From: JBBITW01 sp037440525
Lineage (GTDB): Bacteria > Desulfobacterota > BSN033 > UBA1163
DNA: 34,473 nucleotides
Reading direction: 5' to 3'
Assembly (NCBI GenBank): GCA_037440525.1
Contig: JBBITW010000013.1
Coordinates: 1 to 34,473, forward strand
A program made the position numbers and the translations under genes. Positions 17,864-25,540 of this stretch are shown piece by piece (within the stretch, counting starts at the first letter, position 1; each line of letters begins with the position of its first letter). Under the pieces are notes generated by a model. That model was not told the origin of the DNA. It saw only the letters and a program-made list of their open reading frames with translations, and did no database searches.

Positions 17864-18042
17864 ATCCGCCTGGAGCGGATCAGCCTATGGCTGAATTGTC
17901 ATTGCAATGCGAAGCTGAAGCAATCAAAACAAAACTGTCATTCCGAGCGTAGCGAGGAATCTATGCAATTGCCACGCACCCTTTTTATGCTCGAAATGGC
18001 TGAAAAATATCCGCCCAAAGCGGATTCACCTCTGGCGGAAAT
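17864..18042. repeat. Cluster of two dispersed repeat families
   Basis: Two diverged direct copies of a ~34-bp repeat, at 17864-17897 and 18009-18042, each open with an ATCCGC-N5-GCGGAT hairpin; the first continues into the small hairpin CAGCCTATGGCTG. Between them lie a TGTCATTGCAATGCGAAGC unit (~17898) and TGTCATTCCGAGCGTAGCGA (~17937), of the same family as the repeats at 2402-2554. They fill most of the 247-bp gap between dnaJ and the FmdB-type gene. No gene is credible here: the open frame across it is only a translation of the repeat. Confidence 0.7.
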
Positions 18043-18077
18043 GCGTTTTATAAAAAAACGCTCAAATTGGATATTTT

Positions 18078-18416
18078 TTATTTCTCATATTCCTCAAGGA
18101 TTTTACCTGTCCTTCCTTTCTCAACAATTTCGTCCAGTTTGGGGCCTAAATCTACGCCAAGTTCCCTCATCCTCTTCTTTGCCCATAAACCTATATTTCG
18201 AGAATCCTTATAAAATTCATCCCCCCTCGGTTTAGATGTATCAAATTCTGCTAAACGTGATTCTTCAGTTTGATGGACACAAAAAGAGGACATCAGTTTT
18301 TTCAGGTCTTTACTGCCACAAAATTTACATTTTAAATTCTTTAAATCCCTTGAGGTAATAAACAACTGGCTGAACTCTTTATCACATTTATTACAATGAA
18401 ATTCAAAAATGGGCAT
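18078..18416 (-). CDS. FmdB-family zinc-ribbon protein
   Basis: 112 residues. The N-terminus MPIFEFHCNKCDKEFSQLF with a second pair in LKCKFCGS gives the CxxC...CxxC zinc ribbon of the FmdB/CxxC_CXXC_SSSS putative regulator family. The C-terminal ~60 residues are polar and basic-acidic mixed (e.g. WAKKRMRELGVDLGPKLDEI). Members of this family are widespread small proteins whose function is mostly unproven. It follows the 79-residue gene by 16 bp, so the two are probably cotranscribed. Confidence 0.8.
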   Translation of the reverse strand: MPIFEFHCNKCDKEFSQLFITSRDLKNLKCKFCGSKDLKKLMSSFCVHQTEESRLAEFDTSKPRGDEFYKDSRNIGLWAKKRMRELGVDLGPKLDEIVEKGRTGKILEEYEK

Positions 18417-18432
18417 AGCTCATTTACCTTTT

Positions 18433-18672
18433 CTAAGACCTTGATTTAAATTTATTTTTAGATAATTTCTTATCTTCTATATTCGATTCTTGGTATTCTG
18501 AATCAGCGGGAGATAAATCCTCATCAAATATTTTATCACTTAAGTCAGGTAATTTAGATAGGTAATTTTCATATTCCTTCTCAGAAATTATTCCATCTTT
18601 TATATTCCTTTCAATATTTCGTTTATCAAACTTCTTGCTTTCGTCAATATGCATACTTAACTCCTCAGACAT
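18433..18672 (-). CDS. Small hypothetical protein
   Basis: 79 residues, highly charged, no membrane segment and no cysteines. The central part KFDKRNIERNIKDGIISEKE followed by YENYLSKLPDLSDK looks like a short helical unit; the tail is Lys/Ser rich. I recall similar small proteins beginning with an ERNLxxGxIxxxEYxxYLxxLPD pattern in deltaproteobacterial genomes, but know no function. Codon use and the tight spacing to the FmdB-type gene support it being real. Confidence 0.6.
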   Translation of the reverse strand: MSEELSMHIDESKKFDKRNIERNIKDGIISEKEYENYLSKLPDLSDKIFDEDLSPADSEYQESNIEDKKLSKNKFKSRS

Positions 18673-18715
18673 TTTAAAATTAGCATAAAATTTTTAGGGC
18701 TTCAAGGTGTTTTAT

Positions 18716-18733
18716 AAGTTATTAAAATAACTT
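18716..18733. promoter_or_regulatory. Palindromic candidate operator
   Basis: AAGTTATTAAAATAACTT has perfect 8-bp arms around AA. It lies in the 178-bp divergent gap between the small hypothetical gene (-) and the ketosynthase gene (+), 44 bp from the former's start. It could be a repressor or activator site. AT-rich DNA makes chance dyads common, so confidence is limited. Confidence 0.35.
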
Positions 18734-18781
18734 AATAATATCGTATTTAGAAAATTTTTGAAATAAAAATGTACAAAATTG

Positions 18782-18821
18782 TTGACATAATTAAAATTTT
18801 CTAATATTAATAATAGAAAAT
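18782..18821 (+). promoter_or_regulatory. Sigma-70-type promoter with overlapping inverted repeat
   Basis: TTGACA (18782-18787), a 17-nt spacer and TATTAA (18805-18810) lie upstream of the ketosynthase ATG at 18851. The -10 box falls inside an inverted repeat ATTTTCTA-N10-TAGAAAAT (18796-18821), a position suited to a repressor. The promoter would serve the ketosynthase-kinase-fusion-activator operon. Confidence 0.55.
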
Positions 18822-18850
18822 ATTAGGTTTTAAGTAATCTGGAGAGGATA

Positions 18851-20095
18851 ATGGAAAAAAGAAGGGTGGTAATTACAGGAATGGGTGTTATTGCCCCAAA
18901 TGGTATTGGAATAGAGGCTTTTTGGGATTCTTTAATCCATGGCAGATCAGGTATAAGAAAAATTACGCATTTTGATGCTTCCTCCTATCCATGTCAAGTT
19001 GCAGGAGAAGTGGCTGATTTCAACCCCACTGATTATATGGATCCTAAAACTGCAAAGAGGTTGGGTAGATTTGCTCAATTTGCCTTAGCCGCATCAAAAA
19101 TGGCAATTAATGATTCAAAAATTGATTTACACTATATTGACCCATACAGAATCGGTGTAATTATCGGTACTGGAATTGGAGGTGGCGATTGTATAGAGGA
19201 CCAGTATTCAATATTTATTGAAAAAGGAATTAAAAGATTGAGCCCATTTGCTGCTGTTATGATTTGTACCCATTCAGCAGCTGGAATAATAAGCCACCAA
19301 TTAGGGCTAAAAGGTATAAATACAACGATCGCATCAGGGTGTACGTCAGGGCTTGATGCAATTTACTCAGGATATAATGCCATTCGTTTAGGAGATGCAG
19401 ATATAATGCTTACAGGAGCAGGTGAAGCCCCGATAACGCCTTGTAGCGTTGGAATTTTTTGTGCATGTGGATTGCTTTCAAGAAAAGATGGGAATCCGGA
19501 TTCAATTTTAAGACCTTATGATATAAACGGTGAAGGAACAGTTTTAGGTGAAGGCGGAGCCTTATTAATATTGGAGGATCTTCAAAATGCACTTAGAAGG
19601 AAGGCTAAAATTTATGGAGAAATATTGGGTTATGCTTCTGGTAATGAGGCCTATAATATATTTGAAATAGACCCAAGTGCGGAAACTGCCTCAATTGTTA
19701 TGAAAAAAGCATTAGAAAATGCAAATCTTAAACCCAAAGATATTAATTATATTAACGCCCATGGTAATGGATCACCAGAATATGATTTGAGTGAAACACT
19801 TACCATTAAAAAAGTATTTGGTGAATTAGCTTATGAAATTCCTGTTTCATCTATAAAACCAATTACAGGACAGTCTTTTTCAGTAACCGGAATATTACAA
19901 ACCATTACATCACTTTTAGTTATTAATAAAAGTATTATTCCTCCAACTATTAACCATGAAAGACCGCGCCAGAATTGTGATCTTGATTATGTACCAAATC
20001 AATTTAGAAAGGCGGAAGTAAATCATGTCCTTATAAATGCGTTAGGGTATGGTGGAGGTCATACAGTGCTGATTGTTGGAAAGTTCAAATTGTAG
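18851..20095 (+). CDS. FabF-like beta-ketoacyl-ACP synthase with altered catalytic triad
   Basis: A 414-residue KAS II-type condensing enzyme. The nucleophile C164 (ASGCTSGLD) and first catalytic histidine H304 (INAHGNGSPE) align with C163 and H303 of E. coli FabF. The second histidine (E. coli H340, normally in TGH) is replaced by Q341 in KPITGQSFSVTG. The gatekeeper motif GFGG reads GYGG (400). This His normally helps malonyl decarboxylation, so the enzyme may be altered in chemistry or dedicated to a special pathway. It is not next to acpP, fabD or fabG; a membrane histidine kinase follows after 20 bp. The start has a GGAG Shine-Dalgarno. The family is certain, the product unknown. Confidence 0.85.
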   Translation: MEKRRVVITGMGVIAPNGIGIEAFWDSLIHGRSGIRKITHFDASSYPCQVAGEVADFNPTDYMDPKTAKRLGRFAQFALAASKMAINDSKIDLHYIDPYRIGVIIGTGIGGGDCIEDQYSIFIEKGIKRLSPFAAVMICTHSAAGIISHQLGLKGINTTIASGCTSGLDAIYSGYNAIRLGDADIMLTGAGEAPITPCSVGIFCACGLLSRKDGNPDSILRPYDINGEGTVLGEGGALLILEDLQNALRRKAKIYGEILGYASGNEAYNIFEIDPSAETASIVMKKALENANLKPKDINYINAHGNGSPEYDLSETLTIKKVFGELAYEIPVSSIKPITGQSFSVTGILQTITSLLVINKSIIPPTINHERPRQNCDLDYVPNQFRKAEVNHVLINALGYGGGHTVLIVGKFKL

Positions 20096-20115
20096 AGATA
20101 AATTGGAGTTTAAGA

Positions 20116-22284
20116 TTGATAATTCCTAAAATCTTTTTGTTTTTTGCATTTTTAGTCAATTTAGGCCTTGGAATTTTGGTATATTCGAAGGCCAGTCTTA
20201 ATAAACGGGTTAATATCATCTTCTCCATACTTGCGTGGGCTGCTGCAGGATGGGCTTTTAGTTTCTTTATTATTTATTCTTTCATAGATTCTCCTTCAGT
20301 GGTTTTCTGGGGAAGAATGGGATTTGCAACTTCGGGAGTTACTCCAGCTGCATTTCTTTGTTTCACGTTATTGTTTCCCACCGAACGTAGAAAACTTAGT
20401 AACTTCAAATTGTTTCTCTTAATATTGCCTTCAATAATATTTTTTGGTCTCTCATTTACTAATCAAATAGTTTATTCACTTGGTTCTGGTAATAGGATGT
20501 TTAGTTATGGGTCAAGTTATTCGCTATTTTCTATCTATTTAGTTGGTTACCTCCTAATAGGTTTTATTTTTCTTATAAAATCATATAGTAAATCTAAAGG
20601 TGTAGAGAGGCTCCAAATCAAATATTGTTTAGTAGGGATGTTTTTAACAGCTGGATTTGGAGTCGGAGCCAATTTATTGTTACCGATGACAGGAATCTCA
20701 AGATTTAATTGGGTTGGACCTTCATTAACGGTAATATACGTTGGTTTTGCTTCATATTCCATTGTTAAGCATCGGCTTATGGATATAAATATTGTTTTAA
20801 CAAAAGGGACTACTTATTTTCTTTTGTTACTTCTTTTATTTGTTCCATCTCTGGTTATCATCTTAATCAGTCAGAGGCTATTTTTTGGCAAGGTTAATTA
20901 TCTATTTTCTTTCATTATATTTTCAATTATCTTTATTGTTACAATATTCTTCCATAAGATCAAACCAGGAACAGAAAAAGTAGTGGAACACCTGCTTTTT
21001 AAAAACCGTTATGATTATCGGGAAACCTTAAGTAAATTCAGTAAGGCTATGGTGAGTATTCTTGATCTACAATCTCTTTCAAAAAGGATTATTGAAACGG
21101 TTACACAGACAATGGGTGTTGAAAAGGCCTCCCTGTTTTTATTAAATGAAGAGAAAGCAGGATATGATTTATTAGAATCAAAAAATATAAAAAGGCCATT
21201 ATCTAAATCGATACTTTTAAAGAATTCCCCCCTTCCCTACCATCTTCAGAATTTTGGGGAGATTATAGTAAGAGAAGAATTGGTGAAGGGAAAGAAAATT
21301 CCAGAAATTAATAGTGTCGTTGAGGAAATGAGGGATTTAGAAGCCGAAGTGAGTATACCACTCATCCTGAAAGGGCGGCTTATTGGATTAATCAATCTTG
21401 GGCATAAATTTAATAAGGATATCTACTCCCACGAAGATATTGAGTTACTAAGCACTCTGGCAAATCAAACTGCCATTGCTGTCGAAAATGCGAGGCTCTA
21501 TGAGGATTTAAAAAAGTCGAAATCCTATATACGACGGGCAGACCGGCTTGCCTCTCTGGGAACGCTAACTGCGGGATTGGCACATGAAATTCGTAACCCC
21601 CTGGTAGCTATAAAAACATTTACACAATTACTCCCAGAACGACTTGATGATGAAGAATTCAGGGACCATTTCCTTAAAATTACTTCCGGAGAGGTAGATC
21701 GAATCTCATCTTTAGTTAGCGAACTTCTTGATTTTGCAAGACCTTCTGAGCCTAAATTAGAGTTTGAAGATATCAATGCCGTCTTAGAAGGAATGATCCT
21801 CCTGGTATCAACAGAGAGTAAAAAGAAGCAAATAAGTATCCAAAAAGAGCATGCAACAGATCTGCCCCTTGTCAGAATTGATCGCGAACAGATGAAACAA
21901 GTCTTTTTAAATATTTTACTAAATGCCATTGAGGCTACCCCGGAGAATGGAACAATTTTTGTTAAGACACGTTTCTTTACAAAACCAAATGGTGAATCCT
22001 TTGTTCAAATTGAATTTACAGACACAGGATGTGGTATTCCAGAGGAATATTTAGAAGATATCTTTAATCCTTTCTTTACAACAAAAACAACCGGAAGTGG
22101 ATTAGGTCTTTCAATTTCTAACCAAATTGTCCAGGATCATAAGGGATACATTTCTGTAGAAAGCCGTTTAAATAAAGGAACATCTTTCTTTATTAATTTG
22201 CCCATTAACCAGGAGCATCCATTAAGAAGAAAGAGTGATTTTGAAAATCAGCATGATATTTTGGATTCTTTTGAGGGAAGATGA
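20116..22284 (+). CDS. Membrane sensor histidine kinase (7TM-like, GAF, HisKA, HATPase)
   Basis: 722 residues. The first ~280 contain about eight hydrophobic helices resembling the 7TM-type input region of histidine kinases. A GAF domain (~305-460; MGVEKASLFLLNEE, STLANQTAIAVENARLYEDL) follows. The HisKA H-box carries H490 (GLAHEIRNPLVAIKTFTQLL). The HATPase domain has FLNILLNAIEATPENG, DTGCGIP, NPFFTTK and GSGLGLS, so it appears fully active. The start is TTG with GGAG 7 nt upstream. It overlaps the next gene by 4 nt. Its DHp helix is strikingly like that of the downstream pseudoenzyme. The likely phosphate acceptors are the NtrC-type protein at 23850 and perhaps the HD-GYP regulator at 25541. 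Confidence 0.9.
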   Translation: MIIPKIFLFFAFLVNLGLGILVYSKASLNKRVNIIFSILAWAAAGWAFSFFIIYSFIDSPSVVFWGRMGFATSGVTPAAFLCFTLLFPTERRKLSNFKLFLLILPSIIFFGLSFTNQIVYSLGSGNRMFSYGSSYSLFSIYLVGYLLIGFIFLIKSYSKSKGVERLQIKYCLVGMFLTAGFGVGANLLLPMTGISRFNWVGPSLTVIYVGFASYSIVKHRLMDINIVLTKGTTYFLLLLLLFVPSLVIILISQRLFFGKVNYLFSFIIFSIIFIVTIFFHKIKPGTEKVVEHLLFKNRYDYRETLSKFSKAMVSILDLQSLSKRIIETVTQTMGVEKASLFLLNEEKAGYDLLESKNIKRPLSKSILLKNSPLPYHLQNFGEIIVREELVKGKKIPEINSVVEEMRDLEAEVSIPLILKGRLIGLINLGHKFNKDIYSHEDIELLSTLANQTAIAVENARLYEDLKKSKSYIRRADRLASLGTLTAGLAHEIRNPLVAIKTFTQLLPERLDDEEFRDHFLKITSGEVDRISSLVSELLDFARPSEPKLEFEDINAVLEGMILLVSTESKKKQISIQKEHATDLPLVRIDREQMKQVFLNILLNAIEATPENGTIFVKTRFFTKPNGESFVQIEFTDTGCGIPEEYLEDIFNPFFTTKTTGSGLGLSISNQIVQDHKGYISVESRLNKGTSFFINLPINQEHPLRRKSDFENQHDILDSFEGR

Positions 22285-23828
22285 ACTATCAAGAATTACT
22301 TCAATCCCCTTTGATACCACCAAAGGTTTTTACATTAGCTAAAAAAGCTTCCACCCTGAGTGTACCTGTTTTTATCCAGGGAGAACAGGGGACTAATAAA
22401 GAGTTGATTGCAAAGATTATACATTATACAGGAGATTGGAAAAATTATAAATTTCATAAATTGGATTGTAAGGTATTAAAAGGAAATAATTCCTTTGGCA
22501 AAGAACTTCTTATTTTTTTTGAAGAGATTGATTATGGTAGAGCTCCTGCTACGCTTTATCTGAAGGAGGTTACAGCTCTGGGACATCAGGACCAATCGAT
22601 GCTTTTAGAACTTATAGAAAATGGAATATTTCGAGAAAGAGGAGAAAAAAGGATTATTAGAAATATCAGATATATCTCCTCTTCTTCTGAAAATGTAATG
22701 GATAAATTGAATCAGGGTAATTTTTTAAAGGATCTGTATTACAAATTGAATACAATATATATTCATATTCCACCTCTCAGAGAAAGGATCGAAGAGATAT
22801 CTAACATAGCCAACTTTTTTTTAAAAGAACATTCCAAAAAGTTGAAGCTTAGAAAGATTGGGATTTCAGATGGTGTATTGAAACTTTTCCAAAGTTATTG
22901 GTGGCCAGGAAATCTTAAAGAATTGGAGTTTTTAATTCTAAGAGGGATAATATTTTCTGAGAATGAAAATCTAAACGAAAAAGACCTATTGAAAGGGGCA
23001 GAAGAAAATAGTCCCTTTTTATCCTTTATTAAAAATGTTCATAAGAGTGGAAAGGAATTTTTTAAAATATCTAATACTGTAGAGAGAGACCCTCAAAACT
23101 TTTCCAAATTTCTTATTGAATTAGTTCATCGGATTAAAAATCCTCTTGTATCAATAAAAACATTTACTCAACTTTTGAAGGACAAGTTTGATGATGAAGA
23201 TTTTAGACGATATTTTTATAAAATTGTTACTGAAGATATAGCTAAGGTTGACGAAGTAATGGATAGCCTTTTAAATTATGTCAAGATTAATACTCCTGTT
23301 GAGAAGAAGGATACTATCCATTCAATTCTCGACGATGTAATTAAACGATACGAGGTTCAATTTGAAAAGAAAAGGATTAAAGTTTTAAAAAGATATGAGA
23401 AGAATCTTCCTGAGACAATTGTTCACGATGAACATTTGAGATATATATTGAATTCTCTTATTCAATATGCATTACCCCTGATTCCTTCCAATGGTGGTAT
23501 TGGATTCATAACGAGGTCTTTCAATGCTCATAAAGAAAAAGATGATGATAAGGAGATTCAAAAAAAAGAGAAGGCATATATCAAGATAGCGATTATATTT
23601 ACGGGTTACAAAAAACAGATTGAGCCATACGAAACCCTTTTGGGTATACCTTCGATTGAGGGTAATAAGGCAATGGACTTTGAATTACGGTTCGTTAAAG
23701 AAATTATTCAGCAGAATTATGGAGAATTAGATTTTTTTATAGACCATAAAAAGAATCACACCTATATTTCTTTAAAAATTCCTATTGAAAGGAGAAGAGT
23801 AATCTCCTATCCATCTACCAATAGATAA
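22281..23828 (+). CDS. Fusion of degenerate sigma-54 AAA+ domain and degenerate histidine kinase
   Basis: 515 residues joining two signalling domains that both look catalytically broken. Residues ~10-240 resemble an NtrC AAA+ domain: Walker A is GEQGTNKE (34-41, G-to-N at 39), Walker B has KE (95-96) instead of DE, the GAFTGA loop is missing, and the arginine finger and sensor II positions read K155 and K213; WWPGNLKELE (207-216) still marks the family. Residues ~275-335 form a HisKA helix with H283 kept (VHRIKNPLVSIKTFTQLL). The following ATPase part has Q395 at the N-box metal position and no recognisable G1 or G2 box. No receiver or HTH is present. ATGA overlap with the kinase and 21 bp to the activator suggest a regulator of that pair. 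Confidence 0.82.
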   Translation: MNYQELLQSPLIPPKVFTLAKKASTLSVPVFIQGEQGTNKELIAKIIHYTGDWKNYKFHKLDCKVLKGNNSFGKELLIFFEEIDYGRAPATLYLKEVTALGHQDQSMLLELIENGIFRERGEKRIIRNIRYISSSSENVMDKLNQGNFLKDLYYKLNTIYIHIPPLRERIEEISNIANFFLKEHSKKLKLRKIGISDGVLKLFQSYWWPGNLKELEFLILRGIIFSENENLNEKDLLKGAEENSPFLSFIKNVHKSGKEFFKISNTVERDPQNFSKFLIELVHRIKNPLVSIKTFTQLLKDKFDDEDFRRYFYKIVTEDIAKVDEVMDSLLNYVKINTPVEKKDTIHSILDDVIKRYEVQFEKKRIKVLKRYEKNLPETIVHDEHLRYILNSLIQYALPLIPSNGGIGFITRSFNAHKEKDDDKEIQKKEKAYIKIAIIFTGYKKQIEPYETLLGIPSIEGNKAMDFELRFVKEIIQQNYGELDFFIDHKKNHTYISLKIPIERRRVISYPSTNR

Positions 23829-23849
23829 AAAAATGATGAGGATAAAACT

Positions 23850-25232
23850 GTGAAAAATGTGCTTATTGTTGATGATGAATTAGGAACTCGTGAATCTTTA
23901 AGGATGATTTTAAAGAATGATTACAAGGTCACATTAGCCAAGGATGCTGAGGAAGCCTTCCTTAAAATTGAAGAGCATTCTCCTGATGCAATTCTCCTCG
24001 ATATCATTTTACCTGATATCGATGGTTTAAGGGTGCTTGAGAGGATCAAACAGAAGGACCCTGATTCGATAGTGATAATGATAACTGCGACCAAAACAGT
24101 TAGAACTGCTGTTGAAGCAATGAAGTTGGGTGCCTATGATTATATCACTAAACCTTTTGATGTCGACGAACTTAGACTCACTTTAAGCAGGGCCCTTTCA
24201 GCAAAGGCCCTTAAAGAAGAGAATAAACGCCTGCGAATCGAATTGGATAAGAGTTTTAGTTTTGAAAATATTATTGGAAAAAGCAAGGCTATGAAAGAGA
24301 TTTTTAAAATTGTTCAACAAGTTGCTGATACGAGATCAACTGTTTTGATCATGGGAGAAAGTGGAACTGGTAAAGAGCTTATCTCCAGGGCTATTCATTA
24401 TCATAGCAATAGGAAAAATTATCCTTTTGTGACAATTAACTGTGCTGCAATACCAGAAACCCTAATTGAAAGTGAACTTTTTGGCCACGAAAGAGGGGCT
24501 TTTACCAATGCAATAGAGAAAAAGTTAGGTCGCTTTGAATTGGCTCATCAAGGTACCCTTTTCCTTGACGAGATTGGCGAATTAAGTCTAACTACACAGG
24601 CAAAAATCTTAAGGTTTTTAGAAGAGAAAGAATTCACTCGAGTAGGAGGCTCAAAGACGATTAAAGTTGATGTAAGGTTAATTACAGCAACAAATCGAGA
24701 GTTGACTCAACTTATAAAAAAGGGACAATTTCGAGAAGATCTTTTTTATAGAATAAATGTGGTTCCCATCACTCTACCTCCCCTGAGAGAGAGAAAAGAA
24801 GATATTCCACTTCTCGTTGACCATTTTATAAAAAAATTTAATGAAGAAAATAATAAAAACGTAAGAGGTGTAAGTAAAGAGGCGCTTGAGCTCATGATGA
24901 ATTATGATTGGCCTGGAAATGTTAGGGAATTAGAAAATTTGATAGAGAGATCCATTGCTTTAACTTCTAATGAGTATATTCAGCCCATTGAATTACCATC
25001 TTCATTTACCCAAGTATCAAAAACCAATGATTTAAAGGAATCTATCTTAACAGGAAAACTCTCTTTCTTGAAGGCAGAGGAGGAGTTTGAAAAAGAGGTC
25101 ATTTTGGATGCATTGAAAAGGAGTAATTATGTTCAGTCTCATGCTGCAGAACTCTTAGGTGTTAGCAGACGTATATTAAAATATAAGATGGATAAATTGG
25201 GAATAAATCAAGATAAAATAAAAAATATCTGA
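23850..25232 (+). CDS. NtrC-family sigma-54-dependent response regulator
   Basis: 460 residues. Receiver: D8-D9, phosphoacceptor D51 (LLDIILPD), K101 in TKPF. AAA+ domain: Walker A GESGTGKE (169-176), GAFTNA loop (216-221), Walker B TLFLDE (236-241), YYRINV arginine finger. The C-terminal Fis-type HTH includes QSHAAELLGVSRRILKYKM. The start codon is GTG, with AGGA 8 nt upstream. GAFTNA replaces GAFTGA but keeps F and T. It closes the operon of ketosynthase, kinase and pseudoenzyme. A sigma-54 promoter lies 240 bp past its stop, so the HD-GYP gene is its most likely target. Confidence 0.92.
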   Translation: MKNVLIVDDELGTRESLRMILKNDYKVTLAKDAEEAFLKIEEHSPDAILLDIILPDIDGLRVLERIKQKDPDSIVIMITATKTVRTAVEAMKLGAYDYITKPFDVDELRLTLSRALSAKALKEENKRLRIELDKSFSFENIIGKSKAMKEIFKIVQQVADTRSTVLIMGESGTGKELISRAIHYHSNRKNYPFVTINCAAIPETLIESELFGHERGAFTNAIEKKLGRFELAHQGTLFLDEIGELSLTTQAKILRFLEEKEFTRVGGSKTIKVDVRLITATNRELTQLIKKGQFREDLFYRINVVPITLPPLRERKEDIPLLVDHFIKKFNEENNKNVRGVSKEALELMMNYDWPGNVRELENLIERSIALTSNEYIQPIELPSSFTQVSKTNDLKESILTGKLSFLKAEEEFEKEVILDALKRSNYVQSHAAELLGVSRRILKYKMDKLGINQDKIKNI

Positions 25233-25240
25233 GCTATTTC

Positions 25241-25277
25241 AAAATTGTCAGATAAGGTTCAATTTTGACCAATTTTG
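25241..25277 (+). promoter_or_regulatory. Candidate upstream activator site for the second sigma-54 promoter
   Basis: AAAATTGTCA (25241-25250) and TGACCAATTTT (25266-25276) form an imperfect inverted repeat ~200 bp upstream of the sigma-54 promoter at 25474. The core TTGACCAATTTT closely matches TTGACCATTTT at 2729-2739 before the first sigma-54 promoter. The intervening sequence to the promoter is AT-rich and shows no gene. Confidence 0.45.
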
Positions 25278-25473
25278 TTTTCCCTTTAAATTTCAATAAA
25301 TTATGGTTAAGTAAAATATTAAAAATTAATATTTCTTCAAAAATTTCTTAAACATTTTTCACTTTTTACCTCAAAAATTTCAATCCATTGAAACGATGAA
25401 AAAATTACTAATAAAATCAATTAATTATGAATTAAAATCTAATTTACTTCCTATCTATTATTTTATTCCAAGA

Positions 25474-25489
25474 TGGCAGACTTCTTGCT
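25474..25489 (+). promoter_or_regulatory. Sigma-54 (RpoN) promoter
   Basis: TGGCAGACTTCTTGCT fits TGGCAC-N5-TTGCW with the GG and GC pairs exactly 10 nt apart. Transcription should begin near 25500, giving a ~40-nt leader to the ATG at 25541, which has AAGGA upstream. It lies in the 308-bp gap after the NtrC-type gene and should drive the HD-GYP gene and its downstream neighbour. Confidence 0.75.
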
Positions 25490-25540
25490 TTATAAAAACT
25501 TCCATCTATAATCAAAATTTCTTATTTAGAAGGAAAAGAG

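Noticed and set aside
17732..18235. 167-codon forward frame opposite dnaJ and across the repeat cluster
   Set aside because: It contains the well-known spurious CHSERSEES translation of the GTCATTCCGAGCG repeat and is antisense to two real genes.
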